Positions 34,574 through 42,343 of a stretch of DNA of 64,000 nucleotides are shown piece by piece. This DNA is from Actinoalloteichus_B caeruleus (lineage in GTDB: Bacteria > Actinomycetota > Actinomycetes > Mycobacteriales > Pseudonocardiaceae), in the NCBI RefSeq assembly GCF_000718005.1, contig NZ_JODV01000013.1. One strand, 5' to 3'. The notes under the pieces are model-generated. The model was not told the DNA's origin, did no database searches, and was given only the letters and a program-made list of their open reading frames with translations. Numbering within the stretch: the first letter of the stretch is position 1; every line of letters begins with the position of its first letter. Position numbers and translations under genes: made by a program.

Positions 34574-35223
34574 CCCTCCCCACGCGGGCGACCGGACCGC
34601 CGGAGGGCGGCGACGAGCGCCGCGACGAGCAACACCCCGCCGCCCAGCAGGGAGAGCAGCAGGTTGGTGGTGGGTGGGCTGGTGAACGCGCTCGCCGTCC
34701 CGAGGACGGCGAACCAGCAGCCGAGGCCGAAGTCGACCCGGGAGTCCCACAGGGCCGCGCCGGCCATGAGCAGGACACCGGTGAGGACGGCGGGCAGGGT
34801 GGCGAAGAGCATCCCGGCGAGCGGGTCCGGGAGGCCGTGCGCCCCGGCTGCCACGACGACCAACGAGACCGCCGTCATGCCGATCGGCCACGTCAACCCG
34901 TACAGGATCCCGAATCGGCGGGAATCGCCCCGCAGGCCGTGGAAGGCGCGGACCAGCTCGACACCGACGACCGCGTTGCCGACGACGAGCATCCCGAAGA
35001 AGACGGCCAGCGCGGCCGACAGGGGGAGGAGCGGGTCGGCCAGCCCGCCGAGGAACAGCAGGAGGTGACCGGCGAACCAGACGACTCCCCAGGTGCCGTA
35101 CATGACCCTCGGGTCGGGGGTGGTCAGGTGCTCGGTGCGGCGCTGTTGACCCTCGACCAGCGCGAGGAGCAGCTCCGGGGACGGCGGGTCCGAGGACACC
35201 ACGTCCTGGGAGCGGTCAGTCAT
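34570..35223 (-). CDS. six-helix membrane protein of the exporter operon
   Basis: 217 residues from the ATG at 35223, which has AAGGGG upstream; a frame extension to 35247 would cross an operator. An N-terminal soluble part (LLLALVEGQQRRTEHLTTPDPRVMYGTWGVVWFAGHLLLFLGG) leads to about six membrane helices. No enzyme motif is seen. It is first in the operon with the winged-helix regulator and ABC-2 transporter, a common arrangement in actinomycetes, and may help sense or transport the exporter substrate. Confidence 0.85.
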   Translation of the reverse strand: MTDRSQDVVSSDPPSPELLLALVEGQQRRTEHLTTPDPRVMYGTWGVVWFAGHLLLFLGGLADPLLPLSAALAVFFGMLVVGNAVVGVELVRAFHGLRGDSRRFGILYGLTWPIGMTAVSLVVVAAGAHGLPDPLAGMLFATLPAVLTGVLLMAGAALWDSRVDFGLGCWFAVLGTASAFTSPPTTNLLLSLLGGGVLLVAALVAALRRSGRPRGEG

Positions 35224-35235
35224 GGCAACCCCTTG

Positions 35236-35278
35236 ACTTTGCGACACAAAGTTCCACCTCTTCTTTGTATCGCAAAGT
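35236..35278 (-). promoter_or_regulatory. two ACTTTG-N5-CAAAGT operators and promoter
   Basis: A perfect palindrome ACTTTG-CGACA-CAAAGT spans 35236-35252, and a near copy CTTTG-TATCG-CAAAG spans 35263-35277; centres are 26 bp apart. On the minus strand TACAAA at 35269-35264 lies inside the distal copy and could be the -10. The proximal copy then covers the start of the transcript and abuts the Shine-Dalgarno. The arrangement suits autorepression. Confidence 0.8.
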
Positions 35279-35489
35279 CAGGACGGGGGGCAAGCCAGGC
35301 GCACGTCAGCGATGCCGCCACCGGCCGAACGGCCCGGCGCCGGGAGGAACCCCGACGGGGGACGATCCGGGAGCGGGGAGCGCGCGGGCCACCTCAGCGC
35401 CGCGACCGGGACGACCGCCGACGAGGCGGGCGCGGGCACTCCCTCGTCGCCGGCCGGCGGATGTCGGGGCGGCACCCTACCCTCCGCGC

Positions 35490-35927
35490 ATGGCTTACGA
35501 CTTCCAGGTGGTCATCGACTCGACGAATCCGCACGAACTCGCGGACTGGTGGGCGGAGGCGTTCGGCTGGGACGTGGAACCGAGCGACGAGGACTTCATC
35601 CGCGACATGGTGCGGCAGGGGTTCGCGACCGAGGAGGAGACCACCACCCATCGGGGGACCCTGGTCTGGCGGGTGGGGGCGGCCATCCTCGGTCCCGAGT
35701 CGGCCACCGGTGAGCGGCGCCGCATCCTCTTCCAGCTCGTCCCCGAACCGAAGACGGTCAAGAACCGCGCGCACCTGGACATGCGGGTCGGACAGGACCG
35801 GATCGACGGCGAACTGCGGCGGTTGCTCGACTCCGGCGCGCGACTGCTCCACCACGGCCGCCAGGGCCCCCACCACCGCTGGGTGACGATCGCCGACCCG
35901 GAGGGCAACGAACTCTGCCTGACCTGA
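35490..35927 (+). CDS. VOC-superfamily (glyoxalase-like) protein
   Basis: 145 residues with two beta-alpha-beta-beta-beta modules: YDFQVVIDSTNPHELADWWAEAFGWDVEP at the N-terminus and NRAHLDMRV...GARLLHHGRQGPHHRWVTIADPEGNELCLT at the C-terminus. This is a Glyoxalase_6-type fold. Metal ligands and substrate are not certain. There is no good ribosome site; a TACCCT about 7 bases upstream hints at a leaderless transcript. Confidence 0.85.
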   Translation: MAYDFQVVIDSTNPHELADWWAEAFGWDVEPSDEDFIRDMVRQGFATEEETTTHRGTLVWRVGAAILGPESATGERRRILFQLVPEPKTVKNRAHLDMRVGQDRIDGELRRLLDSGARLLHHGRQGPHHRWVTIADPEGNELCLT

Positions 35928-36031
35928 CCTGGCACGCGTTCGTCGCCCGCGCTCGCTCCTCCCGGACCCGGTCGGCAGGGCGTGGCCGACCCGGCGAACG
36001 GTCCGCCGGTGGGACGGGGAGCGGGGCGAAC

Positions 36032-36060
36032 CCGCCGGGTGCTGGGGGAGCACCCGGCGG
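36032..36060. terminator. terminator between VOC gene and convergent deo operon
   Basis: A perfect 12-bp stem, CCGCCGGGTGCT at 36032-36043 and AGCACCCGGCGG at 36049-36060, with a GGGGG loop, 7 bases past the stop of the half-length aldehyde dehydrogenase gene. Confidence 0.7.
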
Positions 36061-36066
36061 ACGCCA

Positions 36067-36939
36067 TCACACCCCCTGGGGGTGCCAGACGGTCTTGTGC
36101 TCCAGGAACGCGCGCAGCCGCTCCATGCCGGGGGGACGGGTCCAGTCGGGCTCCTGCCCCGCCCGCCCGGCCCCGAACACCCGCTTGACCGTGCCGGCGG
36201 CGGCCCGTTCGAGCTCGGTGCCCAGGATCTCCGGGGCTCCCACGAGGTCCACGGCGTTGACGTCGGCGTGCGCCGCCAACCACGGCGCCAGCTCCACGGC
36301 GTTCCCGGTGACCAGGTTGACGACCCCACCGGGGAGGTCCGAGGTGCCCAGCACCTCGGACAGCGAGATCGCCGGCAGCGGCCGTTCCCGGCTGGCCACC
36401 ACCACCGTCGTGTTCCCGGCGGCGATCGCCGGGGCAACGGTGCTGACCAGCCCGAGCAGCGACGAGTCCTGCGGTGCGAGGACCCCCACGACGCCGGTGG
36501 GTTCCGGGACGGTGAAGGAGAAGTAGGGGCCGGCCACCGGGTTCGCCGCGCCGAGGACCGTGGCCAGCTTGTCCGTCCACCCCGCGTACCAGACCCAGCG
36601 GTCGATGGCCTGGTCCACCAGGGCCTGTGCCCGCTTGGCCGGCACACCCTCGGCGGCGGTGACCTCGGCGACGAACTGCTCCCGGCGGCCCTCCAGCATC
36701 TCCGCGATCCGGTACAGCACCTGGCCCCGGTTGTAGGCCGTCGCGCCGGACCAGCCGGGGAAGGCCTTCCTCGCGGCGGTGACCGCCTCCCGCAGGTCCT
36801 TGCGGGAGCCCTGCGGCGCGTTCGCGAGGAAACCCCCCTTGGCGTCGTTCACCCGGTAGACGCGACCCGACTCGGAGCGGGGGAACTTCCCGCCGATGTA
36901 GAGCTTGTAGGTCTTCGCGACCGCGAGACGATCAGACAT
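36067..36939 (-). CDS. half-length, catalytically incomplete aldehyde dehydrogenase homologue
   Basis: 290 residues, against 470-500 for the family. It aligns with the N-terminal and NAD-binding parts (YNRGQVLYRIAEMLEGRREQFVAEVTAAEG, GVVGVLAPQDSSLLGLVSTVAPAIAAGNTTVVV, LPGGVVNLVTG) but stops before the catalytic domain. The catalytic Cys and the ELGG Glu are absent and the usual KPSE Lys position reads ASRE. The start overlaps the full-length enzyme stop by eight bases. Similar short partners occur beside deoC-linked aldehyde dehydrogenases in actinomycetes, so a stable non-catalytic subunit is more likely than recent decay. Confidence 0.85.
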   Translation of the reverse strand: MSDRLAVAKTYKLYIGGKFPRSESGRVYRVNDAKGGFLANAPQGSRKDLREAVTAARKAFPGWSGATAYNRGQVLYRIAEMLEGRREQFVAEVTAAEGVPAKRAQALVDQAIDRWVWYAGWTDKLATVLGAANPVAGPYFSFTVPEPTGVVGVLAPQDSSLLGLVSTVAPAIAAGNTTVVVASRERPLPAISLSEVLGTSDLPGGVVNLVTGNAVELAPWLAAHADVNAVDLVGAPEILGTELERAAAGTVKRVFGAGRAGQEPDWTRPPGMERLRAFLEHKTVWHPQGV

Positions 36940-38371
36940 TGAGGTAGGCCTCCAGTCCTGCGCGACCGCCCTCACGGCCGAAACCCGATTCCTGGTATCC
37001 ACCGAACGGCGCGGTGGGGTCGAAGCGGTTGAAGGTGTTGGCCCAGACGACTCCGGCGCGCACCCGGGAGGCGGCCCACAGGATGCGGGAGCCCTTCTCC
37101 GTCCAGATCCCCGCCGACAGGCCGTAGGGGGTGTTGTTGGCCTTCGCGATCGCCTCGTCCGGCGTGCGGAAGGTCAGCACCGACAGCACCGGGCCGAAGA
37201 TCTCCTCCCGGGCGATCCGCATCGACTGCTGGACGTCGGAGAAGACCGTCGGGGCGAAGAAGTAACCGCGCTCGGGGACGGGGCAGGGACTGGTCCACCG
37301 GCTCGCGCCCTCGGCGTCGCCGGAGTCGGCCAACTCGGTGATCCGGTCCAGCTGGGCCCGCGAGTTGATGGCCCCGACGTCGGTGTTCTTGTCCAGCGGG
37401 TCACCGATCCGCAGGGTGCCGATCCGGTCTCGCAGGCGCGCGACCAGCTCCTCGGCCACCGACTCCTGCACGAGCAGGCGCGACCCGGCGCAGCACACGT
37501 GCCCCTGGTTGAAGAAGATCCCGTTCACCACGCCCTCGACGGCCTGGTCCAACGGGGCGTCGTCGAAGACGATGTTCGCGGCCTTGCCGCCCAACTCCAG
37601 GCTGAGCCGGCGACCGGTGCCCGCCAGGCCGCGCTGGATCCGCTTGCCCACGTCGGTGGACCCGGTGAACGCGACCTTGTCGACGCCGTCGTGCGCGACC
37701 AGCTCGGCCCCGACCTCGCCCGCGCCGGTCACGATGTTGACCACGCCGGGCGGCAGCTCGGCCTGCTGGCAGATCTCGGCGAAGACGAGCGCGGTGAGCG
37801 GCGTGGTCTCGGCGGGCTTGAGCACGACCGTGTTGCCGCACGCCAGGGCCGGCGCGATCTTCCACGCCAGCATCAGCAGCGGGAAGTTCCACGGGATGAC
37901 CTGGGCCGCCACCCCCAACGGCTGGGGGTCGGGCCCGTACCCCGCGTAGTCGAGCTTGTCGGCCCACCCCGCGTGGTGGAAGAAGTGCGCGGCGACGGTC
38001 GGCAGGTCGGCGTCCCGCGACTCCCGGATCGGCTTGCCGTTGTCCAGGGTCTCCAGCACCGCGAGTTCCCGCGACCGTTCCTGGATGAGCCGGGCGATGC
38101 GGAAGAGGTACTTGGCCCGTTCCGCGCCGGGCATCCGGCCCCAGACGCGGTCGTAGGCACGACGGGCGGCGCGCACCGCGCGGTCCACATCGGAGGCGGC
38201 CGCCGTGGTGACCTCGGCGAGGACCTCCTCGGTGGCGGGGTTCACGGTCTTCATGGGCTCCCCGGCGCCGTCGACGAACTTCCCGTCGACGAACATCTGG
38301 TACGCCGGTCGCAGGTTGGCGATATCGGCGGACTCGGGAGCCGGGGCGTACTCGAAGGGAGTCTCGGACAT
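36932..38371 (-). CDS. aldehyde dehydrogenase (deo-linked)
   Basis: 479 residues, full length. NAD-site PWNFPLLMLAWKIAPALACGNTVVLKPAETTPL, FTGSTDVGKRI, catalytic Glu in LELGGKAANIVF and catalytic Cys in QGHVCCAGSRLL, with C-terminal FGGYQESGFGREGG. Placed directly after deoC, it probably oxidises acetaldehyde released from deoxyribose-5-phosphate, though specificity cannot be read. It ends with a start-stop overlap onto the half-length paralogue. Confidence 0.92.
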   Translation of the reverse strand: MSETPFEYAPAPESADIANLRPAYQMFVDGKFVDGAGEPMKTVNPATEEVLAEVTTAAASDVDRAVRAARRAYDRVWGRMPGAERAKYLFRIARLIQERSRELAVLETLDNGKPIRESRDADLPTVAAHFFHHAGWADKLDYAGYGPDPQPLGVAAQVIPWNFPLLMLAWKIAPALACGNTVVLKPAETTPLTALVFAEICQQAELPPGVVNIVTGAGEVGAELVAHDGVDKVAFTGSTDVGKRIQRGLAGTGRRLSLELGGKAANIVFDDAPLDQAVEGVVNGIFFNQGHVCCAGSRLLVQESVAEELVARLRDRIGTLRIGDPLDKNTDVGAINSRAQLDRITELADSGDAEGASRWTSPCPVPERGYFFAPTVFSDVQQSMRIAREEIFGPVLSVLTFRTPDEAIAKANNTPYGLSAGIWTEKGSRILWAASRVRAGVVWANTFNRFDPTAPFGGYQESGFGREGGRAGLEAYLNV

Positions 38372-38418
38372 TCCAGTGCTCCAGCGGTAGGTGGTTGGGA
38401 GGGGCGGCGGGGGACTCC

Positions 38419-39411
38419 TCAGTCGACCGAGACGTAGTCGGCGCCGCTGTAGTGGCCGGTCAGCTGCCGCCGACGCTGCATCAGCAGGTCGTTGAGCAGG
38501 CTGGACGCCCCGAAGCGGAACAGGCGGGGGGTCAGCCAGGCCGGACCGGCGACCTCGCGGACGGCGACGAGGTAGCGGATGGCGTCCTTGGTGCCCCGGA
38601 TGCCGCCAGCCGGCTTCACGCCCCGGTGTTCGCCGGTCAGGGCGTGCCAGTCACGAACGGTCTGGAGCATCACGTGGGTGACCGGCAGGGTCGCGGCCGG
38701 CGAGACCTTCCCCGTCGAGGTCTTGATGAAGTCGGCGCCAGCGAGGAGCGCCAGCCAGCTCGCCCGCCGCACGTTGTCGTAGGTGGCCAGCTCGCCGGTC
38801 TCCAGGATGACCTTCAGGTGGGCGTCGCCGCAGGCCGCCTTCACGGCCTGGATCTCCTCGAGGACGAGGCCGTACCGGCCGGTGAGGAAGGCGCCCCGGT
38901 CGATGACCATGTCGATCTCGGTGGCTCCCGCCTCCACCGCCATCGCCGTGTCGGCCAGCTTGACCTGCCGGTTCGACCGGCCAGACGGGAAGGCCGTCGC
39001 GACCGAGGCCACCCCGATCCCGGTGCCCGCCAGGTCGCGGACCGCCACCCCGGCCAGGTCGGGGTAGACGCAGACCGCGCCCACCGGGGGCACGTCCGGG
39101 TACTCGGGGTCCGGCCGGCGGGCCTTCGCCGTCAACGCGCGCACCTTGCCCGGCGTGTCCGCGCCCTCCAGGGTCGTGAGGTCGACCATCGAGATGGCGG
39201 CGTCGATGGCCCACCTCTTGGCGTCCTTCTTGACGCTGCGGGTGGCCAGCGTCGCGGCTCGTTGCTCCAACCCCACCTGGTCGATGCCGGGCAGTGCGTG
39301 CAGGAAACGGCGGAGCGAGGTCTCGTCGCGGCTCGCCTCGGTCAGTTCGGGGGGTGGCCCGCCGCTGACCGCGTCGGTGGCCTGGGCTGTCGTGGTCGAC
39401 CCGGATGGCAT
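38419..39411 (-). CDS. deoC: deoxyribose-phosphate aldolase
   Basis: 330 residues, the longer (class with N-terminal extension) type. Splits deoxyribose-5-phosphate to glyceraldehyde-3-phosphate and acetaldehyde. Schiff-base Lys is in GADFIKTSTGK, with TEIDMVIDRGAFL, VKVILETGEL-type and GVKPAGGIRG motifs. First gene of deoC-aldehyde dehydrogenase-short aldehyde dehydrogenase. It receives the product of thymidine phosphorylase and mutase steps encoded elsewhere in the window. Confidence 0.95.
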   Translation of the reverse strand: MPSGSTTTAQATDAVSGGPPPELTEASRDETSLRRFLHALPGIDQVGLEQRAATLATRSVKKDAKRWAIDAAISMVDLTTLEGADTPGKVRALTAKARRPDPEYPDVPPVGAVCVYPDLAGVAVRDLAGTGIGVASVATAFPSGRSNRQVKLADTAMAVEAGATEIDMVIDRGAFLTGRYGLVLEEIQAVKAACGDAHLKVILETGELATYDNVRRASWLALLAGADFIKTSTGKVSPAATLPVTHVMLQTVRDWHALTGEHRGVKPAGGIRGTKDAIRYLVAVREVAGPAWLTPRLFRFGASSLLNDLLMQRRRQLTGHYSGADYVSVD

Positions 39412-39417
39412 GCCCGA

Positions 39418-39423
39418 AGTCTA
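39418..39423 (-). promoter_or_regulatory. -10 element of a probably leaderless deoC transcript
   Basis: TAGACT on the minus strand ends 6 bases before the deoC ATG and no Shine-Dalgarno intervenes. The -35 is poor. upp starts divergently about 200 bases away. Confidence 0.5.
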
Positions 39424-39599
39424 GGCGTCGCCCTGGACGGTTCCGCGACGCTCGCGGTGCCCGCCGGGGCCCACCCGAGGCGCACCCGTGCGGACGGGGA
39501 GGAACGACCGAGCACGGCGGACGAGGGCGGGAGCGGACGGCCGCCGCCGCGGGGTCGGGCGGTGGGCGGCGGGCTGGTGGGCTCCGACGAGCCGACGGT

Positions 39600-39605
39600 T
39601 ACCGT
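39600..39605 (+). promoter_or_regulatory. -10 element of a probably leaderless upp transcript
   Basis: TACCGT ends 8 bases before the upp ATG at 39614, with GGGCCGCT between, so no ribosome site fits. Confidence 0.5.
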
Positions 39606-39613
39606 GGGCCGCT

Positions 39614-40237
39614 ATGGACGTCTTCGTCGTCGAGCACCCCCTCGCGAGAGCCCGACTCACCACGATGCGGGACGCGCGCACCGACAGTGCCGCCTTCCGC
39701 TCAGCCCTGCACGAGCTCACCCTCATGCTGGTGTACGAGGCAACCAGGGAAGCCCAGGTCAGGACCGAGAAGGTGCACACCCCGGTGGCGATGGCCACCG
39801 GCTACCGGCTGGCCAACCCGCCGCTGCTGGTCCCGGTGCTCCGCGCCGGCCTGGGCATGGCGGACCAGGCGCACCTGCTGATCCCCGAGGCGCAGATGGG
39901 ATTCGTGGGGTTGGCCCGCAACGAGGAAACCCTGCGACCCACGCCCTACCTGGAGTCGCTGCCGGAGAGCCTGGAGGGACGGGCCGTGCTGGTCCTGGAC
40001 CCCATGCTGGCCACCGGGGGTTCGATGGAACACACCATCCGGTTGCTGGCCGACCGGGGAGCGACGGACATCACGGCGGTCTGCGCCTTGGCCGCGCCGG
40101 AGGGCGTGGAACACCTCAGGAGGAGCGGCCTGCCGCTCCGCGTCGTCACCGCCAGCATCGACCAGCGCCTCAACGACTCCGGGTACATCGTGCCCGGTCT
40201 CGGCGACGCGGGTGACCGGCAGTACGGCCCGGCCTGA
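39614..40237 (+). CDS. upp: uracil phosphoribosyltransferase
   Basis: 207 residues. Converts uracil and PRPP to UMP. N-terminal VVEHPLARARLTTMRDARTDSAAFRSAL, LLVPVLRAGLGMADQAHLLIPEAQMGFVGLARNEETL and the PRPP loop VLVLDPMLATGGSM, with C-terminal SIDQRLNDSGYIVPGLGDAGDRQYG, make the call firm. It recovers uracil produced by the deaminase and phosphorylase steps. A terminator hairpin follows. Confidence 0.97.
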   Translation: MDVFVVEHPLARARLTTMRDARTDSAAFRSALHELTLMLVYEATREAQVRTEKVHTPVAMATGYRLANPPLLVPVLRAGLGMADQAHLLIPEAQMGFVGLARNEETLRPTPYLESLPESLEGRAVLVLDPMLATGGSMEHTIRLLADRGATDITAVCALAAPEGVEHLRRSGLPLRVVTASIDQRLNDSGYIVPGLGDAGDRQYGPA

Positions 40238-40306
40238 CGCGCCGCTCGTCGCGGGGCGCCGGTCCGGGCCACCCAGGCCCGCCGCTCGCCGGGCACAGGG
40301 GGTTAC

Positions 40307-40348
40307 GGGGCGCCCGCCACCTCCGGCCACGGTGGGGGAGGGCGCCCC
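40307..40348. terminator. branched hairpin between convergent upp and TetR genes
   Basis: GGGGCGCCC at 40307-40315 pairs with GGGCGCCCC at 40340-40348; an inner CCACC/GGTGG stem (40317-40321, 40331-40335) stacks inside. Confidence 0.6.
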
Positions 40349-40363
40349 GGTGCCGGCGCCCGG

Positions 40364-40954
40364 TCAGCGGAGCCACCCTCGGGCGTTCGCGCGAAGCGCC
40401 CGCTCGTAGCTCGCCTCCACGTCCAGGTAGGGCGGGACCCGGTGACCGAGCTCCAGCGACACCAGTCCGTGGACCTGCCCCCAGCAGCCCATGACGATGG
40501 TCTCCGGTGGGGCCTCCGCCAGCACGCCCCGCTCCAGCCCCCTGCGAACCGCCTCGAACAGCGGGCGCAACGCGCGTCGGCCGCGCTCGCGGGAGTCCTC
40601 GCCCAGCGGGCTGGGGGCCGTGCCCTGGCTGAACATGACCCCGTAGAGGTGCGGGTCCGCCAGTGCGCTGCGGCGGTAGGCGAGCCCCAGCTGGATCAGG
40701 TCCTCCACCGGGTCGTCGGTGCTCGGCACCTCGGCGAGCCAGACGGCGAAGCGGTCGAACGCCTCACCCAGCAGGGCCTGCACGAGTTCCGGCTTGCCAC
40801 CGAAGAGGGAGTACACCGCCGTCGTCGACGTTCCGACGTCGTTGGCGAGGCGGCGCAGGCTCAGGCCCTCGGGGCCGTGCGCCGAGAGCAGTTCCCCGGC
40901 GCGGTCGAGCAGCCGGATCCGTAAGGCGTCGTCGTGAGTCCGTGGTCGCGGCAC
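40364..40954 (-). CDS. TetR-family transcriptional regulator
   Basis: 196 residues. N-terminal LLDRAGELLSAHGPEGLSLRRLANDVGTSTTAVYSLFGGKPELVQALLGEAFDRF is a clear TetR DNA-binding domain; the C-terminal part (LIQLGLAYRRSALADPHLYGVMF) matches the TetR_C_33/WHG type. It lies alone between upp and the Mrp operon. Its target is not evident; no strong palindrome was recognised upstream. Confidence 0.92.
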   Translation of the reverse strand: MPRPRTHDDALRIRLLDRAGELLSAHGPEGLSLRRLANDVGTSTTAVYSLFGGKPELVQALLGEAFDRFAVWLAEVPSTDDPVEDLIQLGLAYRRSALADPHLYGVMFSQGTAPSPLGEDSRERGRRALRPLFEAVRRGLERGVLAEAPPETIVMGCWGQVHGLVSLELGHRVPPYLDVEASYERALRANARGWLR

Positions 40955-41047
40955 GGCGACAGGCTACGACAGGATCCCGAGGTCGGCGCGCCACGGTCCG
41001 TCTACCTGCGACGGTGCGCGGCGGAGGTGACCGTCCGTCCACTGTGG

Positions 41048-41082
41048 GACGCGGCCCGACCTGTCCCCGGCCGGGCCGCGTC
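41048..41082 (-). terminator. terminator of the Mrp operon
   Basis: A perfect 11-bp stem, GACGCGGCCCG at 41048-41058 and CGGGCCGCGTC at 41072-41082, with a 13-base loop, starts 3 bases after the mnhG stop on the minus strand. Confidence 0.7.
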
Positions 41083-41085
41083 GGC

Positions 41086-41442
41086 TCAGCCGGACTTCCC
41101 GGTCCCCTCCTCGCGGGCCAGCCGCTCGCCGAGCTCGTCGACGACCAGGCTCTCCTTCCTCATCGCTCCCGTCCGGTAGGCGACCCGGCCCACCATCTGC
41201 GAGATGACGGGAGCGGTGATCATCTGGAACATCGCGACCATGATCAGGCCGGACCCGTACAGGAAGTCCAGCTGGATCGCGGTGCCCACCAGCAGCATGA
41301 TCAGGCCCAGTGTCTGCGGCTTCGTCGCCGCCTGGAGCCGCGCCGTGACGTCGGGGAACCAGAGGACACCGAGCGCGCCCAGCAGGCAGAAGACCGCGCC
41401 GCCGATCAGGAGGACGGCGGAGATCACGTCACCCACGCTCAT
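41086..41442 (-). CDS. mnhG: Mrp antiporter subunit G
   Basis: 118 residues with three helices of the PhaG/MnhG family (GDVISAVLLIGGAVFCLLGALGVLWFPDVTARLQAATKPQTLGLIMLLVG). Last subunit of the multi-subunit monovalent cation/proton antiporter. The ATGA overlap with mnhF. The C-terminal 25 residues are a hydrophilic tail. Confidence 0.93.
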   Translation of the reverse strand: MSVGDVISAVLLIGGAVFCLLGALGVLWFPDVTARLQAATKPQTLGLIMLLVGTAIQLDFLYGSGLIMVAMFQMITAPVISQMVGRVAYRTGAMRKESLVVDELGERLAREEGTGKSG

Positions 41443-41705
41443 CGGTGCGTCCCCTTCTTCTCGACCAGTCGGACGGCGGCCATCGATCCGATGAACCCGA
41501 GCAGTGCCACGGCGGCCAGCAGGGCGATGTTGGAGCCGTCCTGTTGGATCGCCATGCCGACGGCGGTTCCGCCGACGATGAGCACGACCAGGACGTCGAC
41601 GGCGAGGATCCGGTCGAGGGTCGTCGGGCCTCGGACCAGCCTGATGACGATGACCAGGCCCGCGGCGCACAGCAGCGCCAGGGTGATGGCGAAGACGATC
41701 TGCAT
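41439..41705 (-). CDS. mnhF: Mrp antiporter subunit F
   Basis: 88 residues, three helices, with RLVRGPTTLDRILAVDVLVVLIVGGTAV, the MrpF signature. It shares one base with the mnhE stop and four with the mnhG start. Required for assembly of the antiporter in characterised systems. Confidence 0.94.
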   Translation of the reverse strand: MQIVFAITLALLCAAGLVIVIRLVRGPTTLDRILAVDVLVVLIVGGTAVGMAIQQDGSNIALLAAVALLGFIGSMAAVRLVEKKGTHR

Positions 41706-42343
41706 CAGCGGTCCTCCTCTGGCGGCGTCGGCCGGGCCCCGGCCGACGGTGGGGCCGACGGCGGCGCCGGCTGGTCGGCCTCGGTCGGGCCGAGGTGGTC
41801 CAGCGCCCGGACGTCCTCGTCGGAGCCGATGGCCCGGACGACCCAGGACTGCATCTCCAGCACCTCACGGCGGATCTTCGCGGCGTCCTCCTCGCCCTGC
41901 ATCCCCAGGGCGTAGACGTAGAAGACCCGCTGCTCGCGGTCGATCTGGAGGACGAACTTCCCCGGCCCCAGCGAGACCAGGTTGGCGGCGGTGGCCACCA
42001 CGTGGTCGGTGTCGGCCGGCACCGGCACGGCCACGATCCCGGCCTTCGTCCTGGGGCCGTAGCTGATCGATTCCCAGGCCACCTGGAACGCCGAGGTGAA
42101 CAGGTCAGCCAACAGCCACCACAGCAGCTGGAGCACCCGCAGCGGTCGTAGGCGGCCCCGGCGCGTGATGGGGGGCATCGGGAACACCAGGACCACCACC
42201 GAGGCGACGATCACGCCCCCGAGCACCGTGGCCACGTCCAGGGTGCCCCACAGCATCAGCCAGACCAGCGTCAGCCACACCACCAGCGGCGCCCGCCGCC
42301 AGGCGTGCCGACGGGTCGCGAGCAGGGCCGTCATCTTGCTCAT
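41705..42343 (-). CDS. mnhE: Mrp antiporter subunit E
   Basis: 212 residues. Two N-terminal helices (APLVVWLTLVWLMLWG, VLGGVIVASVVVLVFP) and the MrpE cytoplasmic domain (TANLVSLGPGKFVLQIDREQRVFYVYAL) are seen. The C-terminal 40 residues are a Pro/Ala-rich extension not typical of the core family. It overlaps mnhD by four bases. Confidence 0.93.
   Translation of the reverse strand: MSKMTALLATRRHAWRRAPLVVWLTLVWLMLWGTLDVATVLGGVIVASVVVLVFPMPPITRRGRLRPLRVLQLLWWLLADLFTSAFQVAWESISYGPRTKAGIVAVPVPADTDHVVATAANLVSLGPGKFVLQIDREQRVFYVYALGMQGEEDAAKIRREVLEMQSWVVRAIGSDEDVRALDHLGPTEADQPAPPSAPPSAGARPTPPEEDR

Noticed and set aside
36067..36939. Calling the half-length aldehyde dehydrogenase a pseudogene
   Set aside because: Uninterrupted frame, good codon bias and translational overlap with its partner argue for a functional short protein.
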